Below, piece by piece: positions 16,313-25,553 of a stretch of 64,000 bases of DNA. This DNA comes from Rhizobium sp. LC145. GTDB taxonomy: Bacteria > Pseudomonadota > Alphaproteobacteria > Rhizobiales > Rhizobiaceae. The stretch spans positions 250,501-314,500 of the forward strand of contig NZ_LBHV01000008.1 in the NCBI RefSeq assembly GCF_001005825.1, in the 5' to 3' direction. The stretch's first letter is position 1; each line of letters begins with the position of its first letter. The notes under the pieces are model-generated. The model did not search any database and was not told the origin of the DNA. It saw nothing but the letters and a program-made list of their open reading frames with translations. The position numbers and the translations under genes were made by a program.

Positions 16313-17444
16313 ATGCAGCTTCGCTCCATGTCCGCCGCCAATTACCGCTCACTCCGCGCAATCCGCATGGATATCGCTGGCGTCAACCTGTTCATCGGCG
16401 AGAATGGCGTCGGCAAATCCAATCTCTACCGGGCGCTGCAGCTCGTGCAGGCTGCCGTGCGCGGAAATCTGGCCCATGAGATCGCCGCCGAAGGCGGCAT
16501 GGCGTCTGCCCTCTGGTCCGGTCCGCGACGGGAGGAGAAGAATTTTCGCATCAAATTCGAAGTGGAGCTCATCGACGAGGAGCGGGCGATAATCTTTCGC
16601 TATCGTGTCGAGGCGGGGTTGCGTCCGCCGGCCGCGGCCGGCTTTGCCTTCGAGCCGCAGATCAAGATGGAAGAGCTGTCCATCGAGACCGGCACCCGGC
16701 CCGTGACGATGATGAAGAGGGCGGGGCCTGGCATCATGGTTCGCGGCGAACGCGGCCGTATGGAGGAATATCCGGAGCAGGCGCTGGCTTCCGAAACCGC
16801 GATCGCGCTTCTGGGCGATGCCGGGCATTATCCGGAGGTCGGTACCTTTCGCCGTGCGGTCGATGCCTGGAGGTTCTATCACGGCTTCCGCACCGATCGC
16901 GTTCGCCACTCAGGCAGCCGTGCCTTGCGGTCACCTCGCCGCTTCTGGATCAGGATGGCAGCAATCTCGCGGCGTGCTGGCGACCCTTACCCATATTCGC
17001 GAGGATACCGCCGATCTCGATGGGGCCATCGCTTCGGCCTTCAACGGAGCAAGGCTTTCGGTACCGCTGCCGGGTGAATATGCGGAATTCGGGCTTGTCT
17101 TTCCTGATTTTCCCAAGCGGGTTTTCCAGCCGCGCGAGCTTTCCGATGGACAGATCCGCTTTCTGGGTTTGGCGGCAGCCCTGATGTCCTATCGTCAGCC
17201 ACCGTTGATCGCGCTCAATGAGCCGGAAGCAAGCCCGCATCCGGACATGCTGTCGCCGTTGGCCGATATGGTCGCTGGAGCGACGCGCAGCAGCCAGGTT
17301 TGGGTCGTTACCCATTCGGAACAGCTTGCAGAACAAGTGGAGGCTCGATGCGGCACACGCTCGCGCCGGGTAATCCGCCAGGATGGTGCAACGTGGATCG
17401 ACGGCATGCGGCTTACCGGCATGATGGATGACGAGGCGGAATAG
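16313..17444 (+). pseudogene. AAA family ATPase (AAA_15/21 type) broken by two single-base deletions
   Basis: The gene opens with SMSAANYRSLRAIRMDIAGVNLFIGENGVGKSNLYRAL (Walker A). It ends with LSDGQIRFLGLAAAL, PPLIALNEPEASPHPDML (Walker B) and VWVVTHSEQLAEQV, a SMC/RecF-like ATPase. No one frame covers it. Translation follows frame 2 to codon 16898-16900 (FRTDR). It then continues in frame 1 from about 16903 (SPLRQPCLAVTSPLLDQDGSNLAA) and in frame 3 from about 16974 (VLATLTHIRED to the stop). Each switch is one missing base; restoring two bases gives 1134 bases, 377 residues. Either a young pseudogene or two sequencing errors 75 bases apart. Function unknown; neighbours give no hint. Confidence 0.85.
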
Positions 17445-17501
17445 CCGCTACGCGCTCTTTATGGTTTTCTTTTATTTCTCATCGGGGCATGGTCCCGGCT
17501 G

Positions 17502-19724
17502 ATGGACAAGGATTCTTCCGATCTCTTCGGCACGCTGTTCGAAGCGCCGGCGGTAAACCGCGTGGTGCCTGTCCTGGTGCCGCTGCCGGTGCCGGGCCCC
17601 TATAGCTATGCCGTGCCGGAAGGCGCTCATGTGGAGCCGGGATCGGTCGTGCAGGTGCCGGTCGGCCCCCGGCAATTGATCGGCGTGGTCTGGGATGGCG
17701 ACAACGACGAGACGCTCGACCCCAAGAAGCTGCGGCCGATCACGCTGGTCTTCGATTGTCCGCCGCTTTCGAAGGAGATGCGCAGCTTCATCGAATGGGT
17801 GGCATCCTATACGCTTTCGCCTCCGGGCCTGGTGGCGCGCATGGCGATCCGGGCGCCGGCTGCCCTCGACCCTGAACCGATGGTGGAGGGGCTGCGCTAT
17901 CTCGGCGGAGAGCCGGAGCGGATGACGTCCGCCCGCTCGAAGGTCCTCCAGCTTGCCGGCGACGAAGACGTGCCCTGGACCCGCAGCGGGCTCGCGCATG
18001 CGGCCGGCGTTTCCCTGAGCGTGATCGACGGTCTGACGGCTCAGGGCATTTTCGAGACGGTCTTCCTGCCTCCTCCGCCCGTGGTGGCGAGGCCCGACCC
18101 GGACTATGTGGAACCGCGGATACAGGGACCGCAGAAGGAAGCCGCAGTCGATATCGTCGAAGCGATCCGCAAAGGGGGCTTTTCGGCTTCACTTATCGAT
18201 GGGGTCACGGGATCGGGCAAGACGGAGGTTTATTTCGAAGCGATCGCCGAGACGCTGAAGCGCGGAAAGCAGGTGCTGATCCTCTTGCCGGAGATCGCGC
18301 TCACCTCAAGTTTCCTCGAACGCTTCCAGGATCGTTTCGGCGCCAAGCCCGGCGAATGGCATTCCGATCTTTCCCCTCGCATGCGCGAAAAGGTGTGGCG
18401 CGGGATCGTGACGGGCGAGGTGCGCGTGGTGGCGGGTGCCCGTTCGGCACTCTTCCTGCCTTTCGAGGAGCTTGGCCTCATCATCGTCGACGAAGAGCAC
18501 GATCCGGCCTACAAGCAGGAAGATCGCGTCTTCTATAATGCCCGCGACATGGCGGTCGTGCGCGCCCGGATCGGCGATTTCCCGATCGTGTTGGTTTCCG
18601 CCACGCCCTCCGTCGAAAGCCAGGTGAACGGGCTTTCGGGGCGCTACAATACCGTGCATCTGCCGACCCGTTTCGGCGATGCGGCGCTGCCCGACCTGCA
18701 TGTCGTAGACATGCGCCGGCATCCGCCGGAAAGGGGAGGTTTTCTCTCACCGGTGCTGCTCCGGGCAATCAGCAAGACCATCGAACGCGGCGAACAGGCC
18801 TTGCTCTTTCTCAATCGTCGCGGCTATGCGCCCCTGACGCTCTGCCGCGTCTGCGGTCACCGCTTCCAATGTCCGCAATGCTCTAGCTGGCTTGTCGAGC
18901 ATCGGTTCAAAAACCAGATCCAATGCCACCAGTGCGGCTATGCCGAACCGACACCCGAAGCCTGCCCGGAATGCGGCACGCTCGATCATCTGGTCGCTTG
19001 CGGACCGGGCGTGGAGCGGATTGCCGAGGAGGTGGAAAAACACTTTCCCGAGGCGCGTACGATCGTGATGTCTTCCGATCTTCTCGGCGGGGTCAAGCGC
19101 ATGCGCCTGGAACTGGAGGCGATCGCCAGGGGCGACGCGGACATCGTCATCGGCACCCAGCTCGTCGCCAAGGGCCACAATTTCCCGCTGATGACGCTGG
19201 TGGGCATCGTCGATGCGGACCTTGGGCTTGCCAATGGCGATCCGCGCGCGGCCGAGCGGACCTTCCAGCTTCTTTCGCAGGTAACGGGGCGCGCCGGGCG
19301 AACAGGCTTGAAAAGCCATGGCCTGCTGCAGACCTTTCAGCCTCAGCATCCAGTGATGCAGGCGATCGTCTCGGGGGATGCCGGAGCTTTCTACGAGCGG
19401 GAAATCGCCGAGCGGGAAAAGGCGATCCTGCCACCCTTCGGGCGCCTCGCTTCGCTCATCGTTTCGGCCGATACCAGGGCGGATGCGGAAAGCCATGCCC
19501 GTGGCTTGCGGGCGGCCGCGCCGCAGGTCTCCGGCATTTCCGTGCTCGGTCCCGCCGAGGCTCCGCTTGCGCTGGTGCGCGGCCGGCATCGTTTCCGGCT
19601 GCTGGTGCATGGCCGCCGGAATTCCGACATGCAGGCATACCTGCGGACAATGCTGGCGAACGGCCCCAAACAGAGAGGCTCGGTGCAGATCCAAGTCGAC
19701 ATTGATCCGCAAAGCTTTCTCTGA
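17502..19724 (+). CDS. priA: Primosomal helicase PriA
   Basis: This 740-residue 3'-5' DNA helicase restarts stalled replication forks. An N-terminal DNA-binding domain is followed by Walker A GVTGSGKTE (residues 234-242), the helicase motif II DEEHD, and SATPSVES. The zinc-binding cysteines come in pairs (CRVCGHRFQCPQC, CHQCGYAEPTPEACPECG), followed by the C-terminal helicase motifs GTQLVAKGHNFP, VDADLGLANGDPRAAERTFQLLSQVTGRAGR. All parts are intact and length is normal. It begins 57 bases after the broken ATPase gene. Confidence 0.97.
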   Translation: MDKDSSDLFGTLFEAPAVNRVVPVLVPLPVPGPYSYAVPEGAHVEPGSVVQVPVGPRQLIGVVWDGDNDETLDPKKLRPITLVFDCPPLSKEMRSFIEWVASYTLSPPGLVARMAIRAPAALDPEPMVEGLRYLGGEPERMTSARSKVLQLAGDEDVPWTRSGLAHAAGVSLSVIDGLTAQGIFETVFLPPPPVVARPDPDYVEPRIQGPQKEAAVDIVEAIRKGGFSASLIDGVTGSGKTEVYFEAIAETLKRGKQVLILLPEIALTSSFLERFQDRFGAKPGEWHSDLSPRMREKVWRGIVTGEVRVVAGARSALFLPFEELGLIIVDEEHDPAYKQEDRVFYNARDMAVVRARIGDFPIVLVSATPSVESQVNGLSGRYNTVHLPTRFGDAALPDLHVVDMRRHPPERGGFLSPVLLRAISKTIERGEQALLFLNRRGYAPLTLCRVCGHRFQCPQCSSWLVEHRFKNQIQCHQCGYAEPTPEACPECGTLDHLVACGPGVERIAEEVEKHFPEARTIVMSSDLLGGVKRMRLELEAIARGDADIVIGTQLVAKGHNFPLMTLVGIVDADLGLANGDPRAAERTFQLLSQVTGRAGRTGLKSHGLLQTFQPQHPVMQAIVSGDAGAFYEREIAEREKAILPPFGRLASLIVSADTRADAESHARGLRAAAPQVSGISVLGPAEAPLALVRGRHRFRLLVHGRRNSDMQAYLRTMLANGPKQRGSVQIQVDIDPQSFL

Positions 19725-19790
19725 CCGGGTTTTTGCGGCTTGCGGCGGTATGCGATAAAAACACCGCGATTCGATTGATTTGAGGGCGGC

Positions 19791-20174
19791 ATGGAATTCT
19801 ATTTTCCCACCGAGCTGGGGGAACAGCTCGCCTTTACCGGGGCAGCGGCAACGGCGGTCATCGGCCTTTTCGTGCTGGTCTTTCCGGCAACGGTGCTTCG
19901 CCTTTCCGCCTTCCATATCGGGGGCATACGGCCGGAAGGCTACGCTTCCGTCCGTTCGATCGGCGCCCAGTATCTGGGTCTCGGCCTCCTGCCGATCCTG
20001 CTCGCGCAAGACTGGCTTTATATGGCGCTTGGAATTGCGCTTGCCTTCGCGGCAATGGGACGCTTGCTGGCTTGCATCCTGGATCGGGCTCTCACACCGC
20101 GGAATATCCTGATTTTCCTACTTGAGGTTGTTCTTTCCGCCGGGCCGCTCGCCTATGTCTTCGGCTATCTGTAA
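19791..20174 (+). CDS. Small four-helix membrane protein (DUF4345-like)
   Basis: This 127-residue protein has four hydrophobic segments (about residues 14-36, 55-68, 72-90 and 101-124) with short charged links, and conserved-looking GGIRPEGYASVRSIGAQYLGLGLLPI between helices 1 and 2. The pattern resembles the DUF4345 family of four-helix membrane proteins, from memory and without a search. No function is known. It lies 66 bases after priA and 260 bases before the atp operon; the leader of the latter separates them. Confidence 0.6.
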   Translation: MEFYFPTELGEQLAFTGAAATAVIGLFVLVFPATVLRLSAFHIGGIRPEGYASVRSIGAQYLGLGLLPILLAQDWLYMALGIALAFAAMGRLLACILDRALTPRNILIFLLEVVLSAGPLAYVFGYL

Positions 20175-20248
20175 GGCGTGCATTTTGACGTCTTGGTCGA
20201 AAAGCTGCCGATATTCCGCTGCTTGCGCCATAAAAATCGATTGAGCCC

Positions 20249-20276
20249 TTGCGCAGCAGGCTTTTTCCGTTATCAC
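20249..20276 (+). promoter_or_regulatory. atpHp: Candidate promoter in the 261-base leader of the atp operon
   Basis: The gene-free stretch 20175-20435 must hold the atpHAGDC promoter. The best pair seen is TTGCGC (20249-20254) and TATCAC (20271-20276) with a 16-base spacer. A TTGACG at 20185-20190 lacks a good -10 partner. Nothing coding is supported in this stretch. Confidence 0.3.
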
Positions 20277-20435
20277 GCGTGTTGCGAGTCCCTACATCCT
20301 ATGCTAGACGGACCGCGAAAGTCAGAAAGGGTAGGGCGGGCGCCCTGCAGGTTCTGGGGAATAATCAAACGATTTCAAGGCTTTGCCGGATCTCTCCCGT
20401 GAGGTTTGGCGCTTGGATGGCAATTCAGGGAAACT

Positions 20436-21002
20436 GTGCCCGTGGCTGACACGTCCCAGCTTATTTCCGGTGTGGCGGAGCGCTATGCTTCGTCGCTTTT
20501 CGAACTCGCTCTCGAAACCGGATCGATCGATGCGGTCGGAGCCGATCTCGATCGTTTTCAGGCGCTGATGGACGAAAGTGAAGACCTGCGTCGCCTGGTC
20601 GCAAGCCCGGTATTTTCCGCCGAGGATCAGCAGAAGGCTGTGGCCGCCATTGCCGAAAAGGCCGGGGTAAAGGGGCTTGTCGCCAATTTCCTGAAGGTCG
20701 TTGCCGGCAATCGCCGTCTGTTTGCGCTGCCCGGCATGATCCGCGCCTATCGCGTGATTGCCGCCGAGCATCGCGGTGAAGTTACCGCCGAAGTCACCTC
20801 GGCCCATGCGCTGACCGCGGCGCAGGAAAAAGAACTCAAGTCGGCGCTGAAGGGCGTCACTGGCAAGGATGTGGCGATCGCCGTCACGGTCGATCCGTCG
20901 CTCCTCGGCGGCCTGATCGTCAAGGTCGGCTCTCGCCAGATCGATACCTCCCTTCGCACCAAACTTTCCACCCTTAAGCTTGCACTGAAAGAGGTTGGCT
21001 GA
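20436..21002 (+). CDS. atpH: ATP synthase F1 delta subunit
   Basis: This 188-residue delta (OSCP) subunit links F1 to the peripheral stalk. The start is a GTG at 20436 (residues MPVADTSQLISGVAERYASSLFEL), because AGGGA lies 5 bases before it; GTG 20442 would lose two residues. Conserved segments are SPVFSAEDQQKAVAAI, FLKVVAGNRRLFALPGMI, and the C-terminal VTVDPSLLGGLIVKVGSRQIDTSLRTKL. The stop overlaps the atpA start by one base (TGATG), a sign of translational coupling. The Fo genes are absent, as in alphaproteobacteria, where they form a separate operon. Confidence 0.95.
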   Translation: MPVADTSQLISGVAERYASSLFELALETGSIDAVGADLDRFQALMDESEDLRRLVASPVFSAEDQQKAVAAIAEKAGVKGLVANFLKVVAGNRRLFALPGMIRAYRVIAAEHRGEVTAEVTSAHALTAAQEKELKSALKGVTGKDVAIAVTVDPSLLGGLIVKVGSRQIDTSLRTKLSTLKLALKEVG

Positions 21003-22531
21003 TGGATATCCGCGCCGCGGAAATTTCCGCAATTCTGAAGGATCAAATCAAGAATTTCGGCCAGGAGGCTGAAGTTTCCGAAGTCGGACAGGTTCTTTCC
21101 GTCGGCGACGGTATTGCCCGCGTCTACGGTCTGGACAATGTCCAGGCCGGTGAGATGGTCGAGTTCCCGGGCGGCATCCGCGGTATGGCGCTGAACCTTG
21201 AAACCGACAATGTCGGTGTGGTCATCTTCGGTTCCGACCGCGACATCAAGGAAGGCGATACCGTCAAGCGCACCGGCGCGATCGTCGACGTTCCGGTCGG
21301 TCCGGAACTGCTCGGCCGCGTCGTCGATGCGCTCGGCAACCCGATCGACGGCAAGGGTCCGATCAATGCGACCCGTCGCGCCCGCGTCGACGTCAAGGCT
21401 CCCGGCATCATTCCGCGCAAGTCAGTGCATGAGCCGATGTCGACCGGCCTCAAGGCCATCGACGCTCTCATCCCTGTTGGCCGCGGCCAGCGCGAGCTCG
21501 TCATCGGCGACCGCCAGACCGGCAAGACCGCGATCATCCTCGATACGATTCTGAACCAGAAGGCCATCCACGATAACGGCCCGGACAACGACAAGCTGTT
21601 CTGCGTGTATGTCGCCATCGGCCAGAAGCGTTCGACGGTTGCCCAGTTCGTCAAGGTTCTCGAAGAGCGCGGCGCGCTGCAGTACTCGATCATCGTTGCT
21701 GCGACGGCTTCCGATCCGGCGCCGATGCAGTATCTCGCTCCGTTCGCCGGTTGCGCGATGGGCGAATATTTCCGCGACAACGGTCAGCATGCGCTGATCG
21801 GTTACGACGACCTTTCCAAACAGGCTGTCGCCTATCGCCAGATGTCCCTGCTGCTGCGCCGCCCGCCGGGCCGCGAAGCCTATCCGGGCGACGTTTTCTA
21901 CCTGCATTCCCGCCTGCTTGAGCGTGCTGCAAAGCTCAGCGACGAAAAGGGCGCCGGTTCGCTCACCGCTCTGCCGGTCATCGAAACCCAGGGTAACGAC
22001 GTTTCCGCGTTCATCCCGACCAACGTGATCTCGATCACCGACGGTCAGATCTTCCTTGAAACCGACCTGTTCTACCAGGGTATCCGCCCTGCCGTGAACG
22101 TCGGTCTGTCGGTTTCCCGCGTCGGTTCCGCCGCTCAGATCAAGGCGATGAAGCAGGTTGCCGGTTCGATCAAGGGCGAGCTCGCCCAGTATCGCGAAAT
22201 GGCCGCCTTCGCCCAGTTCGGTTCGGATCTCGATGCCGCGACGCAGCGCCTGCTGAACCGCGGTGCGCGTCTCACCGAGCTCCTGAAGCAGCCGCAGTTC
22301 TCGCCGCTCAAGACGGAAGAACAGGTTGCGGTGATCTTCGCCGGCGTGAACGGCTATCTGGACAAGATCGCGGTCAACCAGGTCGGCAAGTTCGAGCAGG
22401 GTCTGCTCTCCTACCTCCGCTCCGAAGGCAAGGCTATTCTCGATGCGATCCGCACCGACAAGCAGCTGTCTGACGACACGAAGGCAAAGCTGAAGGCGGC
22501 GCTCGACAGCTACGCCAAGTCTTTCGCCTGA
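21002..22531 (+). CDS. atpA: ATP synthase F1 alpha subunit
   Basis: This 509-residue regulatory nucleotide-binding subunit forms the alpha3beta3 head. Walker A is GDRQTGKTAI (about residues 170-179); the arginine finger region is VGLSVSRVGSAAQIKAMK, and SIIVAATASDPAPMQYLAPFAG and ALIGYDDLSKQAVAYRQMSLLLRRPPGREAYPGDVF are family hallmarks. Length is normal. It starts inside the atpH stop and ends 42 bases before atpG. Confidence 0.99.
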   Translation: MDIRAAEISAILKDQIKNFGQEAEVSEVGQVLSVGDGIARVYGLDNVQAGEMVEFPGGIRGMALNLETDNVGVVIFGSDRDIKEGDTVKRTGAIVDVPVGPELLGRVVDALGNPIDGKGPINATRRARVDVKAPGIIPRKSVHEPMSTGLKAIDALIPVGRGQRELVIGDRQTGKTAIILDTILNQKAIHDNGPDNDKLFCVYVAIGQKRSTVAQFVKVLEERGALQYSIIVAATASDPAPMQYLAPFAGCAMGEYFRDNGQHALIGYDDLSKQAVAYRQMSLLLRRPPGREAYPGDVFYLHSRLLERAAKLSDEKGAGSLTALPVIETQGNDVSAFIPTNVISITDGQIFLETDLFYQGIRPAVNVGLSVSRVGSAAQIKAMKQVAGSIKGELAQYREMAAFAQFGSDLDAATQRLLNRGARLTELLKQPQFSPLKTEEQVAVIFAGVNGYLDKIAVNQVGKFEQGLLSYLRSEGKAILDAIRTDKQLSDDTKAKLKAALDSYAKSFA

Positions 22532-22573
22532 GAACGGATCAAGCCCAACTAACCCCCAGGGGACCGATAACGG

Positions 22574-23452
22574 ATGCCTTCACTTAAGGATCTGAAAAAC
22601 CGGATCGCCTCCGTCAAGGCGACGCAGAAGATCACCAAGGCGATGAAAATGGTCGCCGCGGCGAAGCTGCGCCGTGCGCAGGAGGCGGCCGAAGCTGCCC
22701 GTCCTTACGCGGAACGCATGAACAAGGTGCTGGCGGGCTTGAGTGCCGCAAATGCTGGGAACGCGGAGGCTCCGCGTCTTCTGGCGGGGACGGGCCGCGA
22801 TCAGGTCCACCTCCTGGTGGTCGCCACCGGCGAGCGCGGGCTGGCCGGCGGCTTCAATTCCTCCATCATCCGCCTTGCCCGCGAACATGCGCTGAAGCTG
22901 CTTGCCGAAGGCAAGACCGTCAAGATCCTGACGGTCGGTCGCAAGGGCAACGACGTTCTGCGCCGGAGCTTCCGCGAGAACATCATCGATTATGTGACGT
23001 TCCGCGAGGTGAAGCAGCTCGGTTTCGCCCAGGCTGACGAAGTGGCCCACAAGGTTCTCGCGCTGTTCAATGCAGGCGAATTCGACGTGGCGACGCTGTT
23101 CTATGCGCGCTTCCAGTCGGTGATCTCGCAGGTTGCGACAGCTAGCCAAATCATTCCGGCCAAGTTCGAAGTCTCGGAAGCAGCGGATGCATCCGCGGCG
23201 CTCTATGAGTATGAGCCCGGAGAACAGGAAATCCTCGAGGACTTGCTGCCCAAGAACGTGGCCGTGCAGATCTTTCGCGCGATCCTGGAGAACAACGCTT
23301 CCTTCTATGGCGCGCAGATGAGCGCGATGGACAATGCCACGCGCAACGCCGGTGAGATGATCAACAAGCTGACGCTTTCCTATAACCGTCAGCGCCAGGC
23401 TCAGATCACCAAGGAACTCATTGAAATTATTTCGGGCGCGGAAGCGCTCTGA
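22574..23452 (+). CDS. atpG: ATP synthase F1 gamma subunit
   Basis: This 292-residue rotor shaft turns inside the alpha3beta3 head. The N-terminal helix reads MPSLKDLKNRIASVKATQKITKAMKMVAAAKLRRAQ and the C-terminal helix ASFYGAQMSAMDNATRNAGEMINKLTLSYNRQRQAQITKELIEIISGAEAL; both are the diagnostic coiled-coil segments. The middle Rossmann-like domain has TGERGLAGGFNSSIIRLA. It is third of five in the operon, 23 bases before atpD. Confidence 0.98.
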   Translation: MPSLKDLKNRIASVKATQKITKAMKMVAAAKLRRAQEAAEAARPYAERMNKVLAGLSAANAGNAEAPRLLAGTGRDQVHLLVVATGERGLAGGFNSSIIRLAREHALKLLAEGKTVKILTVGRKGNDVLRRSFRENIIDYVTFREVKQLGFAQADEVAHKVLALFNAGEFDVATLFYARFQSVISQVATASQIIPAKFEVSEAADASAALYEYEPGEQEILEDLLPKNVAVQIFRAILENNASFYGAQMSAMDNATRNAGEMINKLTLSYNRQRQAQITKELIEIISGAEAL

Positions 23453-23475
23453 GCGAGAGAAAGAGGGTAAGAAAC

Positions 23476-24915
23476 ATGGCTAAAGCAGCTACCCTGAATA
23501 AGGCGGCGTCCGGCAAGGTGACGCAGGTCATCGGCGCTGTCGTCGACGTCGCATTCGAAGGCGACCTGCCGCCGATCCTGAACGCGCTCGAAACCGACAA
23601 CAACGGCAATCGCCTCGTTCTCGAAGTCGCGCAGCACCTCGGTGAAAACTCCGTTCGCACGATCGCGATGGACTCGACCGAAGGTCTCGTTCGCGGCCAG
23701 CCGGTCAAGAACACCGGCGCTCCGATCTCCGTTCCGGTCGGCGAGCAGACGCTCGGCCGCATCATGAACGTCATCGGCGAACCGGTCGACGAAGCAGGTC
23801 CGCTTGACCGCACCAAGCTCCGTTCGATCCACCAGGATGCTCCGGCCTATGTCGAGCAGTCTACGGAAGGCCAGATTCTGGTCACCGGCATCAAGGTCGT
23901 CGACCTGCTCGCGCCTTACGCAAAGGGCGGCAAGATCGGTCTCTTCGGCGGTGCCGGCGTCGGCAAGACCGTTCTGATCATGGAACTGATCAACAACGTT
24001 GCAAAGGCGCACGGTGGTTACTCCGTGTTCGCGGGCGTTGGTGAGCGTACCCGTGAAGGCAACGATCTTTACCACGAAATGATCGAATCGAACGTCAACA
24101 AGCATGGCGGTGGCGAAGGCTCCAAGGCTGCGCTGGTCTACGGCCAGATGAACGAACCGCCGGGCGCCCGCGCCCGCGTCGCTCTGACGGGTCTGACGAT
24201 CGCTGAAGACTTCCGCGACAAGGGTCAGGACGTTCTGTTCTTCGTCGATAACATCTTCCGCTTCACCCAGGCTGGCTCGGAAGTTTCGGCTCTGCTCGGC
24301 CGTATTCCTTCGGCCGTGGGCTATCAGCCGACGCTTGCCACCGATATGGGTCAGATGCAGGAACGCATCACCACCACGACCAAGGGCTCGATCACCTCGG
24401 TTCAGGCCATTTACGTTCCGGCCGACGACTTGACCGATCCGGCTCCGGCAACATCGTTCGCCCACTTGGACGCAACGACGGTTCTGTCGCGTTCGATTGC
24501 GGAAAAGGGCATTTATCCGGCCGTCGATCCGCTCGACTCCACCTCGCGCATGCTCGACCCCATGGTGGTCGGCGAAGAGCACTACGACGTTGCCCGTAAG
24601 GTTCAGACGACGCTGCAGCGCTACAAGTCGCTGCAGGACATCATCGCCATCCTCGGCATGGACGAACTGTCCGAAGAGGACAAGATGACGGTTGCCCGCG
24701 CCCGCAAGATCGAGCGTTTCCTGTCGCAGCCGTTCTTCGTCGCCGAAGTCTTCACCGGTTCGCCGGGCAAGCTGGTGGCTCTCGAAGACACGATCAAGGG
24801 CTTCAAGGGCCTGGTCAACGGCGAGTACGACCACCTGCCGGAAGCTGCCTTCTATATGGTCGGCTCGATCGAAGAAGCCATCGAGAAGGCCAAGAAGCTG
24901 GCAGAGGCTGCTTAA
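23476..24915 (+). CDS. atpD: ATP synthase F1 beta subunit
   Basis: This 479-residue catalytic subunit makes ATP. Walker A GGAGVGKTVLIMEL, GVGERTREGNDLYHEM with the catalytic Glu, VLFFVDNIFRFTQAGSEVSALLGRIPSAVGYQPTL (Walker B), and the DELSEEDK motif of the C-terminal domain (DELSEED) are all present. A short Ala/Lys-rich N-terminal leader (MAKAATLNKAASGK) precedes the beta barrel. Codon use is strongly biased towards C/G-ending codons, as expected for a highly expressed gene. A 69-base spacer with a hairpin follows before atpC. Confidence 0.99.
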   Translation: MAKAATLNKAASGKVTQVIGAVVDVAFEGDLPPILNALETDNNGNRLVLEVAQHLGENSVRTIAMDSTEGLVRGQPVKNTGAPISVPVGEQTLGRIMNVIGEPVDEAGPLDRTKLRSIHQDAPAYVEQSTEGQILVTGIKVVDLLAPYAKGGKIGLFGGAGVGKTVLIMELINNVAKAHGGYSVFAGVGERTREGNDLYHEMIESNVNKHGGGEGSKAALVYGQMNEPPGARARVALTGLTIAEDFRDKGQDVLFFVDNIFRFTQAGSEVSALLGRIPSAVGYQPTLATDMGQMQERITTTTKGSITSVQAIYVPADDLTDPAPATSFAHLDATTVLSRSIAEKGIYPAVDPLDSTSRMLDPMVVGEEHYDVARKVQTTLQRYKSLQDIIAILGMDELSEEDKMTVARARKIERFLSQPFFVAEVFTGSPGKLVALEDTIKGFKGLVNGEYDHLPEAAFYMVGSIEEAIEKAKKLAEAA

Positions 24916-24922
24916 AGCAATA

Positions 24923-24957
24923 CAGAGCGGGCGCGTTGCGTTGCGACGCGCCTCTGC
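24923..24957 (+). other. Intercistronic hairpin between atpD and atpC
   Basis: GGCGCGT and ACGCGCC form a 7-bp stem around a 9-base loop, extended by CAGA/TCTG beyond a 3-base bulge. No T-run follows. It may slow RNase or polymerase between beta (three copies per enzyme) and epsilon (one copy). Confidence 0.5.
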
Positions 24958-24984
24958 ATGCAACACGTGAAGAAGTGAACCGCT

Positions 24985-25392
24985 ATGGCCGACGCTTTCA
25001 ACTTTGAACTGGTTTCGCCGGAGCGCCTGCTTGTCTCGGAGAAGGCTACGGAAGTCGTCATCCCGGCAACGCTTGGCGAAATGACGGTTCTGGCCAACCA
25101 TGCGCCCACGATGACCACGGTCAAGCCCGGCATCGTCACGGTGAAGCTGGCCTCGGGGCAGACGAACCAATACGTGGTGTTCGGCGGTTTCGCCGATATC
25201 CTCCCGACCGGCTGCACGCTCCTTGCCGAGGCGGCCGTGCCAATGAGCGAGATTAACCGCGAGACGCTTCAGAAGCGCATCGAGGCAACCCAGGCCGATG
25301 TCAATGCGGCGACCAGCCACGAGCACAAGACGAAGCTCGAGGAATATCTGGCGCAGCTGACCGATCTGCACGGCGCAATCCTGCCGGCCTGA
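24985..25392 (+). CDS. atpC: ATP synthase F1 epsilon subunit
   Basis: This 135-residue central-stalk subunit couples F1 to the c-ring and inhibits ATP hydrolysis. The N-terminal beta sandwich reads FNFELVSPERLLVSEKATEVVIPATLGEMTVLANHAPTMTTVKPGIV, the family pattern; a helical C-terminus (about residues 90-133) follows. It is the last gene of the operon, with a terminator 24 bases after its stop. Confidence 0.97.
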   Translation: MADAFNFELVSPERLLVSEKATEVVIPATLGEMTVLANHAPTMTTVKPGIVTVKLASGQTNQYVVFGGFADILPTGCTLLAEAAVPMSEINRETLQKRIEATQADVNAATSHEHKTKLEEYLAQLTDLHGAILPA

Positions 25393-25415
25393 TCAGGGCA
25401 AAATGGGAATTCATC

Positions 25416-25441
25416 AAGGCGGCTGAAAAGCCGCCTTTTTC
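25416..25441 (+). terminator. Intrinsic terminator of the atp operon
   Basis: GGCGGCT (25418-25424) and AGCCGCC (25429-25435) pair perfectly over a GAAA tetraloop, followed by TTTTT and preceded by AA that extends the stem. Confidence 0.92.
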
Positions 25442-25553
25442 CTTTTCATCGTTGCGAGGTGCAGGCCATTTGCCAATCGGGGGAGCGATCGGGCTTCGGG
25501 GCGCAGTTGTATCAAGGGTCGGAACGCGATAGCCCTTGCATGGGAGAGCGCCG

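Noticed and set aside
20178..20402. Short frame in the atp leader (74 residues)
   Set aside because: No ribosome site, poor composition, and it covers the region where the atp promoter is expected.
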